Source: Candidatus Hydrogenedentota bacterium (GTDB lineage Bacteria > UBA8481 > J006). From it: a DNA stretch of 64,000 bases. The stretch covers positions 1 to 64,000 of the forward strand of contig RFFU01000084.1 in the NCBI GenBank assembly GCA_003697085.1. Reading direction: 5' to 3'. Made by a program: the position numbers and the translations under genes. Every line of letters begins with the position of its first letter. Position 1 is the stretch's first letter. Shown one piece after another: positions 1 through 8,238 of the stretch. Under the pieces are notes generated by a model that was given only the letters and a program-made list of their open reading frames with translations, was not told the DNA's origin and made no database searches.

Positions 1-747
1 AAATACGGCTTGAATGCCATCGAGTTTCATGACGAGGAGTTTTTCGTTGATCGGAAACGGGGACAAAAAATCGGAGAGATGATCAATGGGGAATTTCAGT
101 GGTATGTCCAGACACGGATGGATGATCTCTTAAAACTCGATCTGGATGCTCTGGAACGCCAGGGGCTCCGCGTCGTTCAACCCGGACTCGAGACGGGCTC
201 TCCCCGAATCCTGAAGATGATTCGCAAGGGCGAAACGCTCGAGGATTTCCATAAGGCAAACCGGAAACTGGCTTCGACGGGAATCCGTTCCACGTACAAT
301 TTTATGATGGGATACCCGACCGAGACGCACGAGGATCTTGTGGCGACTGTCGAACTTGCCTTGAAATTGCTCGATGAGAATCCCAAAGCCAGCATCTCGG
401 GGTTCTACGTCTATGTTCCATATCCTGGTGCGGAACTCTTCGAGATGGCTGTTCGGGATGGATTCGAGCCGCCGGAGACGCTGGAAGGATGGGCCGTCTT
501 CAATCGGCAGCACCTCGCTTCGCCGTGGATTCAGGATCGTCGGGACGTTCTGGAAATGCTGCTTTACACCTCGAAATTCGTCGATGGGAGACGCCTCAAG
601 CAAACCTTTACCGGTCGACCGCTCCTTCTGCCGTTTATTGGAGCCGTTTCCCGCTTCTACAGGCGCCGTTGGAGAAAGCACAATTTCGAGAAGACGTTGG
701 ACATCGATCTTTTGGCTCTTGCAGCACGCCACGTCTTCGGTTGGTAG
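1..747 (+). CDS. B12-binding-type radical SAM protein, C-terminal part (truncated by window edge)
   Basis: The frame is open from base 1, so the gene begins outside the window and only its C-terminal ~248 residues are seen. The segment matches the second half of a cobalamin-type radical SAM enzyme (BchE/HpnP-like group). It starts inside the TIM-barrel at HDEEFF, continues through QTRMDDL, a GLETGSPRIL segment typical of the family's 'G.ESG...L' motif, and NFMMGYPTET, which corresponds to the FM.G.PgEt strand. The CxxxCxxC cluster motif would lie upstream and cannot be checked. The last ~70 residues are basic and helical (RRRWRKHNFEK). Position next to surface-glycan genes fits anaerobic-type methylation or ring chemistry on a lipid or sugar, but the substrate is unknown. 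The family call is fairly safe; the reaction is not. Confidence 0.8.
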   Translation, partial: KYGLNAIEFHDEEFFVDRKRGQKIGEMINGEFQWYVQTRMDDLLKLDLDALERQGLRVVQPGLETGSPRILKMIRKGETLEDFHKANRKLASTGIRSTYNFMMGYPTETHEDLVATVELALKLLDENPKASISGFYVYVPYPGAELFEMAVRDGFEPPETLEGWAVFNRQHLASPWIQDRRDVLEMLLYTSKFVDGRRLKQTFTGRPLLLPFIGAVSRFYRRRWRKHNFEKTLDIDLLALAARHVFGW

Positions 748-1069
748 TTTTCAGGAAGGCTGGTCTTTCTCCTTCTTACATTAGATGCCGCGATGACACT
801 GTATAAGATGCACAACGCCAAATCGGCATTATTTTGATTCCAGGAAGGGGGGCGAACGAGTGGAAGACTGTTTGATAAGGGATACGGAATTATCTGAAAA
901 AAGGAGAGATAGATATATTTGGATGTGGGTTCCCGCGAAGAGGAGGATTCGTGAAAACGGCACGGACGTTGCAATTCGAGAACACCGGCGGAGGAGCCGG
1001 GTGATTTAGGATGGGATCCGACCCGGTTACCTCGGAGGAAATTTTGGCAAGAAAGGAGAGTGAGGCAAG
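748..1069. other. Intergenic region upstream of the Hsp20 genes
   Basis: No credible gene is seen in these 322 bases. I looked for a CIRCE element (TTAGCACTC and its inverted partner) and for a clean sigma70-type promoter before the small heat-shock genes and found neither. The last bases (1049-1065) carry a good ribosome binding site, GAAAGGAGAG, for the first Hsp20 gene. Confidence 0.5.
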
Positions 1070-1510
1070 ATGTTCTCGATTGGGTTTCCGAGGTCGGAGG
1101 TATGGAATGCGTGGCGGGATCTGGAACGGCTCCAGGAGCAATTGGACCGTATTTTCGAGCCGTTCGGCGGAGCGAACCTTCGCGAGTATCCTGCGGTCAA
1201 CGTTTGGGTGAACGATGACGGAGCGGTCTTGACGGCGGAGTTGCCGGGCGTCAAGAAAGAGGATATCGATATTTCGGTGTTGAACGATACGCTGACGATC
1301 CGGGGAAAGCGAGCGGGACTGGAGGAAGAGGAGGGAGCGAAGGTTCTGCGGAATGAGAGGCCGGCGGGAGAGTTTACGCGGAGCATCGGGTTGCCGTTTC
1401 GGATCGACGCGGAGAAGGTCACGGCGAAGCTCGAACGGGGGATATTGCGTGTCGAGTTACCGCGGCCGGAGCAGGAGATTCCGCGGAAGATTTCGGTGAA
1501 GGTTTCTTGA
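1070..1510 (+). CDS. Small heat shock protein, Hsp20/alpha-crystallin family (copy 1)
   Basis: A 146-residue ATP-independent chaperone that binds unfolding proteins in the cytoplasm. The alpha-crystallin domain runs from about residue 40 (PAVNVWVNDDGAVL) to 140. It includes the ELPGVKKEDIDISV strand pair, the LTIRGKR strand and the diagnostic AKLERGILRVELPR segment. A C-terminal I-x-I-like motif (IPRKISV) is present, as needed for oligomer assembly. The ATG at 1070 is preceded by GGAGAG at a good distance. It is the first of three tandem, co-oriented Hsp20 genes that end at one terminator. The three copies differ clearly from one another, so they are old paralogues or separately acquired. Confidence 0.95.
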   Translation: MFSIGFPRSEVWNAWRDLERLQEQLDRIFEPFGGANLREYPAVNVWVNDDGAVLTAELPGVKKEDIDISVLNDTLTIRGKRAGLEEEEGAKVLRNERPAGEFTRSIGLPFRIDAEKVTAKLERGILRVELPRPEQEIPRKISVKVS

Positions 1511-1541
1511 AGGTCATTGGAAGGATGAGGAGGTGAGTGTG

Positions 1542-1955
1542 ATGTCGGAACAAGCGATGACGAAGAGAGAGGCGGAGACGGTGAGTCAGGGAGAAGTGAC
1601 GCGGTCCGATCGCGCGGCGAATCGAGCCTTTCTTCCAGACGTGGATATTATCGAGAAGGAGAAGGAATTTCATCTTTATGTCGATCTTCCCGGAGTCGCG
1701 GAGAGCGACCTGGACATCACCCTTGACCGGAATGTATTGAATTTGAGCGGCAAGGTGACGCCTGTGATCCCGGAAAACGCACGGCCTTTGTGGACCGAGT
1801 ATCGGGTGGCCGATTTCCGTCGTTCCTTCAATCTCTCGGATGAGATCGATCGAGACCGCATTCAAGCGAAGCTGGTAAACGGAGTTCTTCACTTGATCTT
1901 GCCGAAGGCAGCCGCGGCTCAGATAAGGAAGATCGCCGTCGAGTCGGCGGATTGA
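1542..1955 (+). CDS. Small heat shock protein, Hsp20/alpha-crystallin family (copy 2)
   Basis: A 137-residue Hsp20. The crystallin domain spans about residues 28-130, with YVDLPGVAESDLDITL, LNLSGKV and AKLVNGVLHLILPK as core strands. I chose the ATG at 1542 because AGGAGG ends 8 bases upstream (1528-1533). A GTG at 1533 lies inside that ribosome binding site and is unlikely to be used. The gap to the first copy is 31 bases, so the three genes are probably co-transcribed. The C-terminus has IRKIAV in place of a clean I-x-I. This copy is the most divergent of the three and could have a different client range or act in mixed oligomers, which is inference only. Confidence 0.93.
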   Translation: MSEQAMTKREAETVSQGEVTRSDRAANRAFLPDVDIIEKEKEFHLYVDLPGVAESDLDITLDRNVLNLSGKVTPVIPENARPLWTEYRVADFRRSFNLSDEIDRDRIQAKLVNGVLHLILPKAAAAQIRKIAVESAD

Positions 1956-2012
1956 GGTGTTCGAGTTCGCCGCCGGCGGACCAAGTTTCTCTTGGAATGG
2001 GAGGTGGTTCTT

Positions 2013-2528
2013 ATGGCGGAGATTCTTCAAAAATTGATTCCGTGGCGGAGAAAGAGGGAGATACCGGTGCGCAGGGAAGAAACCGAGGAGGCGCTCGGTG
2101 CGTGGAGTTTGAACCTTTACCGCGATCTTCAGAATCTCTTCGATTCCTTATGGGAGGCGCCGTTTTCCCTCGGTTCCGCGTTTCGCCCGTTGAGAGAGTT
2201 TTCCTTTCCGAAGGTGGACCTTGAGGAGCGCGACGACGCCTATCTTCTTCGAGCCGAGATTCCGGGGGTGACAGAGAAGGAGATCGACGTCAGCGTCTCC
2301 CACGATGCCGTCGTGATTCGAGGAGAGAAGGAGAGCCGCAAGGAGACGAACCGCGCGGGATTCCACTATTCGGAGAGTTACAGTGGGCGATTCGAACGGC
2401 GGATTCCTCTTCCGCGGGAAGTGGATGCCGACAAAGCGACCGCCGAGTATTCACGAGGCGTACTGACGGTGACCTTGCCGAAGACGGAGAGAAGCAAGGC
2501 GCGGCGCATTCCCCTCCTGCAATCCTGA
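2013..2528 (+). CDS. Small heat shock protein, Hsp20/alpha-crystallin family (copy 3)
   Basis: A 171-residue Hsp20 with a longer N-terminal arm that is basic near the start (WRRKREIPVRRE) and then rich in aromatic residues (LYRDLQNLFDSLWEAPF). The crystallin domain follows from about residue 65 (PKVDLEERDDAYLLRAEIPG) and ends in AEYSRGVLTVTLPK. The ATG at 2013 has GGGAGG 8 bases upstream (1999-2004); a TTG seven codons earlier lacks a site. The gene ends just before a strong intrinsic terminator, making it the last gene of the Hsp20 operon. N-terminal arms set substrate binding and oligomer size in this family, so this copy may behave differently from the first two. Confidence 0.94.
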   Translation: MAEILQKLIPWRRKREIPVRREETEEALGAWSLNLYRDLQNLFDSLWEAPFSLGSAFRPLREFSFPKVDLEERDDAYLLRAEIPGVTEKEIDVSVSHDAVVIRGEKESRKETNRAGFHYSESYSGRFERRIPLPREVDADKATAEYSRGVLTVTLPKTERSKARRIPLLQS

Positions 2529-2537
2529 TCCCGCGTT

Positions 2538-2577
2538 GCGGCCGGATTCCCACGAATCCGGCCGCGCCTTTTCTTGT
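2538..2577 (+). terminator. Rho-independent terminator after the Hsp20 operon
   Basis: A perfect 12-bp inverted repeat (2538-2549 with 2554-2565) closes a 4-base loop and is followed by a T-rich tract (2569-2577). The T-run lies only on the + strand side, so it ends the Hsp20 transcript. Confidence 0.9.
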
Positions 2578-2654
2578 TCCCTTCTGGATCTAATGGTAGT
2601 ATTCATAAAAGGGAAAGGAGAAAAATCAGTGAGCCACGGGGCGCCTATTGCTCG

Positions 2655-3728
2655 ATGAATCTTGACAAAAAATTGACCTTCTACAAAGGGCGTCGTGTTC
2701 TTGTAACAGGCGACACCGGGTTTAAGGGGTCTTGGCTTTCCCTTTGGCTGGCGGAACTGGGGGCGGAAGTCGCCGGCGTGGCTCTTCCTCCGGAGCGGTC
2801 GGAGGATCACTACAACGTTGCCGAGATCGGGGCGATGATTCAGCATTATGATCAGGACATTCGGGATGCCGAAGGAACGGAGAGGATCATCGCCGAATTT
2901 CAACCGGAAATAGTATTTCACCTGGCTGCTCAGGCGCTGGTGCGCCTTTCCTATCGACAGCCCCGGGAGACATTCGAGACGAACCTGATGGGTTCCGTCA
3001 ACCTTCTGGAGGCGGTTCGCAAGGTGGATTCGGTCCGCGCGGTGATTTACGTTACTTCGGACAAGTGTTACCGAAACAAGGAATGGGAATGGGGGTATCG
3101 TGAGAATGACGAGTTGGGAGGTCGGGACCCCTACAGCGCTTCGAAAGCAGCGGCCGAACTGGTCCTGACGGCCTACCGTGAATCCTTCTTCCGAGCGACG
3201 GGACGGATTGGGGCAGCCAGTGTGCGAGCCGGGAACGTCATCGGAGGCGGCGATTGGTCCCTCGACAGAATTTTTCCCGACTGTATTCGTTCGTTGGCGA
3301 ATGGTAAACCGATTCGACTGAGGAATCCACGGGCTGTTCGCCCCTGGCAGCATGTCTTGGAGCCGTTGAGCGGCTATCTTCTTTTGGGACGAAGGCTCTT
3401 CGAGGAACCACAGCGTTGGTCCGAGGCTTGGAATTTCGGTCCAAGCAACGAGGGCCAAAGGACGGTCGAGGAGTTGGCGCGCGAGGTCATTCGCAGTTGG
3501 GGAGCAGGGAGCATCGAGATCGAGCCGGAACCGAATGCTCCGCACGAGGAAAAACGGCTTTTCCTTAACTGCGACAAGGCCTGGGGGCGTCTGGAATGGC
3601 GGCCGCGTTGGGATTTCGCTACGGCGGTCAGGAAGGCTGTGGAATGGTATCGGGCAACCCGGGAGGGGGAATCCGCCGGCGAATTCAGTCGCCGGCAAAT
3701 TCAGCAATATATGGGAGGAGAGAAATGA
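2655..3728 (+). CDS. rfbG: CDP-glucose 4,6-dehydratase
   Basis: A 357-residue short-chain dehydrogenase/reductase that converts CDP-D-glucose to CDP-4-dehydro-6-deoxyglucose, the entry point to CDP-linked deoxysugars of surface glycans. The NAD-binding motif TGDTGFKG is at residues 18-25. FKGSWLSLWL just after it is characteristic of this subfamily. The active-site YSASK is at 160-164 (Tyr160, Lys164), after VTSDKCY. The ATG at 2655 gives the usual short N-terminus (FYKGRRVLVTG). The frame stays open further upstream without a good ribosome binding site. It overlaps the next gene by four bases (ATGA), implying translational coupling. No glucose-1-phosphate cytidylyltransferase, the usual partner, is found in this window. 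Confidence 0.93.
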   Translation: MNLDKKLTFYKGRRVLVTGDTGFKGSWLSLWLAELGAEVAGVALPPERSEDHYNVAEIGAMIQHYDQDIRDAEGTERIIAEFQPEIVFHLAAQALVRLSYRQPRETFETNLMGSVNLLEAVRKVDSVRAVIYVTSDKCYRNKEWEWGYRENDELGGRDPYSASKAAAELVLTAYRESFFRATGRIGAASVRAGNVIGGGDWSLDRIFPDCIRSLANGKPIRLRNPRAVRPWQHVLEPLSGYLLLGRRLFEEPQRWSEAWNFGPSNEGQRTVEELAREVIRSWGAGSIEIEPEPNAPHEEKRLFLNCDKAWGRLEWRPRWDFATAVRKAVEWYRATREGESAGEFSRRQIQQYMGGEK

Positions 3729-4174
3729 TTGAAGGGGTAAAAATAACCCCGCTCAAGCAATTTCATGATGAGCGGGGCAAAGTAATGCATATGATGCGTT
3801 GTGACCGGGAGCCGTTCGAGAAGTTCGGCGAGATCTATTTTTCCGTGGTGGAACCGGGGGCGATCAAGGGATGGCATATTCACAAGGAAATGACGCTGAA
3901 TTACGCAGTTCCCGTCGGGAAGATAAAATTCGTCCTTTTCGACGATCGCCCCGATTCCTCCACCCGCGGGGAATTGGCGGAACTCTTTCTCGGTCCGGAG
4001 AATTATCTCTTGGTCACCGTTCCTCCGATGGTCTGGAATGGATTCAAGGGATTGGGAGCGATTCCGTCGCTCGTGGCGAACTGCGCCACGGTGCCGCATT
4101 CTCCCGACGAGATAGACCGATTGGATCCGTTTTCGGAACGGATTCCCTACGATTGGAGTCTGAAACACGGGTAG
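3725..4174 (+). CDS. dTDP-4-dehydrorhamnose 3,5-epimerase (RmlC)-like sugar epimerase
   Basis: A 149-residue cupin-type epimerase. The KGWHIHKEMT segment (about residues 46-55) holds the His expected to be the catalytic base in the RmlC family. VLFDDRPDS and VPPMVWNGFKG are the conserved later strands, and the end IPYDWS matches the family's terminal 'I.YDW'. It overlaps the CDP-glucose 4,6-dehydratase by four bases, so the most likely substrate is the CDP-4-dehydro-6-deoxyglucose made by that enzyme, giving a 3- and/or 5-epimer. That coupling is inference from context; the fold assignment is direct. A second, distinct homologue lies at 22702-23160. Confidence 0.85.
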   Translation: MIEGVKITPLKQFHDERGKVMHMMRCDREPFEKFGEIYFSVVEPGAIKGWHIHKEMTLNYAVPVGKIKFVLFDDRPDSSTRGELAELFLGPENYLLVTVPPMVWNGFKGLGAIPSLVANCATVPHSPDEIDRLDPFSERIPYDWSLKHG

Positions 4175-4652
4175 GAGGAGCCAGAGTTCATAATACAAAT
4201 CTACCTTAGATGAGCCATTTCTACAAAGGGAAGAATTGCGGCTTTGGATGCTCCAGGAGTTTCCGCGATCATAACCGAGTACAATGACAACGTTTTTTCC
4301 GGGGAGGCGATTCGTTTCGTATGGAATCGGGATACAAGATTTGGGAGAGAGCGTCCTTGGAAAACCGTTCCAACGACGAGAGGTCCTCTATTGTCAAGGT
4401 TTTTCCGCGACGGACTTAATGTCTAAGCATACATTTTCGGAAAGTTGCATGAAACCTTGTCTCGGAGAGTGCGTTTCTCCTACGCTTAATAAGGACGCTG
4501 GGAAAAGAAATAAAAAAGGACGGTGATTTCCCTTTTCCTAAACTTGACGAAGAAGCCGGAATCCCGGAAACTCGAATCGTTGCACCCGTGGAAGAAAAGG
4601 CGGTGGTGGAGGGCGGGAAGAGCACCTTAATGAAAGAGAGGAGCGGGACGCG
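4175..4652. other. Intergenic region, no gene recognised
   Basis: This 478-base stretch has several short open frames with no family resemblance and no ribosome binding sites. I see no convincing terminator after the epimerase gene. GAGAGGAGCGGG at 4637-4648 is the ribosome binding site of the CBS gene. Confidence 0.4.
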
Positions 4653-5093
4653 ATGATGCAGGGTGATGTGGCGTGTATTCTGGACAGGAAAGGAAGGACC
4701 GTCTATTCGATCGAACCCGATGTTCCGGTGTTCGAGGCTCTGCAAAAACTTGCCGAACACGACGTTGGAGCCTTGCCGGTGATGAAGGATGGGAAATTGG
4801 TGGGAATCTTTTCGGAACGCGATTATGCGCGAAAGGTGATCCTTAAGGGAAAAGGCTCTCGGCAGACGCCCGTTCGCGAAATTATGGTCACGAACGTCTA
4901 CACGATTGCTCCGGAAGCGCAGATTACGGATTGTATGAAACTGATGACCGAAAAGCGAATACGGCATCTTCCGGTGGTCGAAAACGAGAAGGTCGTGGGG
5001 GTCATTTCGATCGGAGACGTGGTAAACGCCATTATCAGCCATCAGCAGCAGATCATCGATCATCTCAGCGATTACATATCGGGAAACTATTGA
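4653..5093 (+). CDS. CBS-domain pair protein
   Basis: A 146-residue protein made of two CBS motifs (about residues 12-72 and 78-140), which fold into one Bateman module that binds adenosine nucleotides. Visible hallmarks are VGALPVMKDGKLVGIFSERDY in the first unit and RHLPVVENEKVVGVISIGDV in the second. There is no fused enzyme or transporter, so it is a stand-alone sensor, often linked to stress or energy state in other bacteria. GAGAGGAGCGGG precedes the ATG at 4653. The last residues include a basic/His-rich helix (SHQQQIIDHLSDYI). It lies 50 bases before the next gene on the same strand and could share its transcript. Confidence 0.92.
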   Translation: MMQGDVACILDRKGRTVYSIEPDVPVFEALQKLAEHDVGALPVMKDGKLVGIFSERDYARKVILKGKGSRQTPVREIMVTNVYTIAPEAQITDCMKLMTEKRIRHLPVVENEKVVGVISIGDVVNAIISHQQQIIDHLSDYISGNY

Positions 5094-5143
5094 GAGGTGG
5101 AACGGCGAATCAGAGCGTCGTTTTAGGGGAAAGATACCCCTTC

Positions 5144-7594
5144 GTGTCCCTCGCGATCCTCGGAAGGCTCTGGTTCTTGGTGTCGTCCTTTCTTCTCCTT
5201 CCGCTTGTTGCTGGAAGAGCCCAGGAACCTCAACCCGATGAAATTTTAGTGGGGCCGATCGTCCTGCGCGATGGGGATACGCTGGCTCACAAACGAATAA
5301 CGGGAGGCGAAACGACGCCCCTGGGCGCGGCGGTGCTCGTAAAAAACGGCCGGGCGTGGATAACGGACTGCGTTATTGATTCGGGACCCGGCGCGGGGAT
5401 TCTTTTGCTCAACGCCGACGTTTCTCTCGACTCCTGCATTATTCGCGGGTTCCGCGTCGGAATCTCCGCCCGCCACTCTTCGTTGAAAATCGATCGAGGG
5501 AGAATTGAGGGAAACACGGAGAGAGGTCTGGAAGCCCAGGAAGGAAGCCGCGCGGCACTTCGCTCCACCTCCGTGTTGCGGAACAAAGAGGACGGTCTCG
5601 TCGCCGGGGCCTTGAGCCAGATCGTTCTTCTTCGAACGGTATTTTCGGGGAACGGAAGAGACTCGCGGCCGATTTTCTCCAACAGCCGGATACGTCAGGG
5701 AACGGAAGAAGACTTTCAGACCTTTGAAAGGGAAGGAATGACTGCGCGAGGGACCTCTTCCTCTCAATCGACGGAGGGAGAACGGAAGGAGAGGGAGAAG
5801 GGATTCTCGATTATCGAAAGGGAATTAGCCGAACGGGGGTTCTCGACGGCGGACTTCGCCCTTCCTCGCGATACGGCATTTCATTGGCCTTCCCCGATGG
5901 CGCGAGTGATGGATTCGCCGATCGAGGGGGCCTTTGAGATGACCGCGGAAGAGGAGGAGTTTCCGAGTTGGTTCCCTTTCTTCCTGGAAACACTTCTTTC
6001 CCGGGGGCGGGAAGAGAACCTGCGACTTTTTTCAAAAGACCGTTCGGTCGCCGGCCTTTGTGCCGACTGGAGGTTCGCGATGGGCTTTGCTTCTTCGGCC
6101 GTTCGAAACATCCCGGATCTCAAGGATATCGTGGCGGCGCTGACAGAAGAAAACGCGCCGGGAACGCTTTTCGAAGAACATATTCTCGGACCGAAGGAAA
6201 GAGCGTTTACGGCCGGAGTGGAAGGAAGACTTGCGGCCATCGATACGGCCGCCGTCTCCGCCGCCGCCGCGGGTTTGATAGAGAATCTTCTGATTGAACC
6301 CATGCCTCGAGAAGAACTTTTTCAGAATATGGGAAGGACCTGCGGGATCCCCGTGTCGCCCAAAACACTTGCTTTTCGGCAAAAAAGCGCGGTGCAAATT
6401 TGGTGGATTCCGTTTTCGCGATCTAACTTTTCGGAAACCACCATCTTCGAGAACCTCTCCCGCGATCAAAGAAAAAGGGGGTTTCTGCTCGTTATCGGAG
6501 ATTCTGGATCGAACGATTACCCGGCCCTGGAAGGCGTCGATTATGTGATCTTCGATCCGGGTGGAGATGATCGGTATCACGATGCGGCCTTTGCGGAATC
6601 GAGCGTGGCTGTTGTCGTCGATCTTTCCGGAGATGACGAATACGATGGAAAAACGGCCGTGGCGCATTCCGGAATCGCGATTCTTCGCGATTCCGGTTCC
6701 GGGAAGGACCGTTACCTGGGCGCGAAAAACTCTCAGGCGGTTGCTGTTGGGGGGATCGCGGTTTTGTACGACGAAGGAGGAAATGATCTCTACCGGAGCC
6801 GGGAGGTGTCGCAAGGATTTGCCGTGGGGGGAACGGCCGTTTTGCTGGAAAGCGGCGGAGATGATCGATACGAGGCAGGAGCGTTTTCGCAGGGTGTCGG
6901 AGGACCTGGCGGCAGAGGGTTTCTTATCGATCTGAAGGGAGAAGACCACTACGAAATCGCCTCTTCGATCAAGGACGCACTTCGTTCCGGCCGACGGAGC
7001 CTCTCGTTCGGACAAGGGTTCGGAATCGGTTTACGGCCTGGCTCGGCCGGTGGGTTTGGGGTTCTTTGGGACGCCAATGGCGATGATCACTATGAAGCGG
7101 GGCTGTTTGCGCAGGGCAGTGCTTATTGGCGAGGGGTGGGGGTACTTTACGACGGCGCGGGAGATGATCATTACGAAGCCTGGCAATATGTTCAGGGAAG
7201 CGGTGTTCATCTTTCGGCGGGAATATTGATCGATGCCGCGGGAGATGACGTTTATCATTCCTGGAGCCTTTCCCAAGGGTGTGGCCACGATCTCGCCACG
7301 GGAATCCTTCTCGACCTTTCGGGAGACGACGTCGTAACGGCCTATTCGCGCGCTCAGGGGATGGGGCTCACAAACGGAAATGGACTTTATTTTGACGGGG
7401 ATGGGGAAGATCGGTACCTCCTCGGACTTCCTTCCCAAGGGCGCGGAAGAGGTTGGTTCGAGCCGTCGGTAAGAAAGTTCGGCTCGCTTGGAATCTTCCT
7501 CGATCTCGGAGGACGGCAAGATATCTACGACGAGCCGGGGAAGAATGGAGCCGAATGGGGCGGCGGGGAAGTGGGAATCGGAGTGGATCGATGA
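5144..7594 (+). CDS. Secreted beta-helix protein with GDDxY repeats, function unknown
   Basis: About 816 residues when read from GTG 5144. That start gives a clean signal peptide (LAILGRLWFLVSSFLLLPLV, then a cleavage-like AGRAQE). The exact start is uncertain because the frame is open into the CBS gene. Residues ~30-200 look like a right-handed parallel beta-helix: repeated short strands such as GAAVLVKNGRAWITDC, GAGILLLNADVSLDSC and GLEAQEGSRAALRSTS. A middle region (~210-460) has mixed composition. From about base 6540 to 7560 there are roughly 11 repeats of ~26 residues with consensus G-D-D-x-Y-x-a-x-x-x-S-Q-G-x(5)-G-x-x-L-x-D. The Asp-rich turns suggest metal-binding beta-roll or solenoid coils, but the unit is longer than an RTX nonapeptide and I know no family for it. 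It heads an operon with the HEAT protein (ATGA overlap). Confidence 0.8.
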   Translation: MSLAILGRLWFLVSSFLLLPLVAGRAQEPQPDEILVGPIVLRDGDTLAHKRITGGETTPLGAAVLVKNGRAWITDCVIDSGPGAGILLLNADVSLDSCIIRGFRVGISARHSSLKIDRGRIEGNTERGLEAQEGSRAALRSTSVLRNKEDGLVAGALSQIVLLRTVFSGNGRDSRPIFSNSRIRQGTEEDFQTFEREGMTARGTSSSQSTEGERKEREKGFSIIERELAERGFSTADFALPRDTAFHWPSPMARVMDSPIEGAFEMTAEEEEFPSWFPFFLETLLSRGREENLRLFSKDRSVAGLCADWRFAMGFASSAVRNIPDLKDIVAALTEENAPGTLFEEHILGPKERAFTAGVEGRLAAIDTAAVSAAAAGLIENLLIEPMPREELFQNMGRTCGIPVSPKTLAFRQKSAVQIWWIPFSRSNFSETTIFENLSRDQRKRGFLLVIGDSGSNDYPALEGVDYVIFDPGGDDRYHDAAFAESSVAVVVDLSGDDEYDGKTAVAHSGIAILRDSGSGKDRYLGAKNSQAVAVGGIAVLYDEGGNDLYRSREVSQGFAVGGTAVLLESGGDDRYEAGAFSQGVGGPGGRGFLIDLKGEDHYEIASSIKDALRSGRRSLSFGQGFGIGLRPGSAGGFGVLWDANGDDHYEAGLFAQGSAYWRGVGVLYDGAGDDHYEAWQYVQGSGVHLSAGILIDAAGDDVYHSWSLSQGCGHDLATGILLDLSGDDVVTAYSRAQGMGLTNGNGLYFDGDGEDRYLLGLPSQGRGRGWFEPSVRKFGSLGIFLDLGGRQDIYDEPGKNGAEWGGGEVGIGVDR
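6540..7560 (+). repeat. Eleven tandem GDDxY protein repeats inside the 5144-7594 gene
   Basis: Each ~26-residue unit begins G-D/E/N/K-D-x-Y, has S-Q-G or A-Q-G about seven residues later, then a Gly-rich stretch and a hydrophobic strand ending x-L-x-D. Examples of the turn are GDDRYEAGAFSQG, GDDHYEAGLFAQG and GDDVYHSWSLSQG. DNA-level identity between units is low, so the array is an old structural repeat, not a recent tandem duplication. Two units carry longer insertions (about bases 6961-7050 and 7440-7500). Confidence 0.85.
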
Positions 7595-8238
7595 GCCTTC
7601 CCTTGGCCCTGTGTGTGGCGATGATGGTCAGTGGCCCGCTCTCTTCGAGTGATGTTCAGGAAGCGGTTCTGGTTCTTTCCACGGGCCGGCTCGAATATCG
7701 AGGGATGGAACGGGAAGCATTGGAGTATCTCGCGGAAGGAGGGGTACGTGTTCTGCCGGAGATCGTAGCCTTCGTGGATCCGAAGGATCCGCGCGAGGGG
7801 AGGATCCTTCGACGGGTCACGCGACGGATCGGGACCAAGGCGGTTCCCACGCTTGAAAAACTCTTGGTCGACGCGGACACGGTTTCGGAGGTTACGATGA
7901 TTCTTCCGGCGATAGGAGAAGCCGGCGGCGAAAGAGCGGTGGAGGTACTTTCCCGCTACAGAAACGATACGGAACCGCGGATACGTTTCGCCGCTTTGCT
8001 GGCGCTGGCCAAGACGAAGGAAGACACGGCTTACGTCTACCTTTCTCAAGCCTTGGGGGATGGGAAGAAGATGATTCGGCGCCTTGCGGCGGGAGCCTTG
8101 AGGGAATGGGACGCGGATACCGCTTTGCCGGAGGTCGTGAGGCGAATCGGGCAGGCCTCCTCCGACACGGACGCGTGGGTGCGGTGGAACCTTCGGAAAT
8201 GGGAGGAGAAATGGGAGAAATCGAGGACGAAGAAGTGA
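7591..8238 (+). CDS. Secreted HEAT-repeat protein
   Basis: A 215-residue helical-repeat protein. The ATG at 7591 overlaps the previous stop by four bases (ATGA) and yields a short hydrophobic leader (LPLALCVAMMVSG), suggesting export. From about residue 30 onward, helix pairs of 30-35 residues recur: AVPTLEKLLVDADTVSEVTM, ERAVEVLSRYRNDTEPRIRF with AALLALAKTKEDTA, and IRRLAAGALREWDADTALPE. These have the Arg/Asp and small-residue spacing of HEAT repeats, which serve as protein-binding scaffolds. No catalytic motif is seen. Its fixed place between the repeat protein and the sulfatase-fold enzyme suggests it links them at the cell envelope. That is inference. Confidence 0.8.
   Translation: MSLPLALCVAMMVSGPLSSSDVQEAVLVLSTGRLEYRGMEREALEYLAEGGVRVLPEIVAFVDPKDPREGRILRRVTRRIGTKAVPTLEKLLVDADTVSEVTMILPAIGEAGGERAVEVLSRYRNDTEPRIRFAALLALAKTKEDTAYVYLSQALGDGKKMIRRLAAGALREWDADTALPEVVRRIGQASSDTDAWVRWNLRKWEEKWEKSRTKK

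Noticed and set aside
748-1069. CIRCE or other heat-shock operator before the Hsp20 genes
   Set aside because: No matching inverted repeat found by eye.
2451-3707. 418-codon minus-strand open frame
   Set aside because: It lies antisense to CDP-glucose 4,6-dehydratase and has no family likeness; shadow of the real gene.
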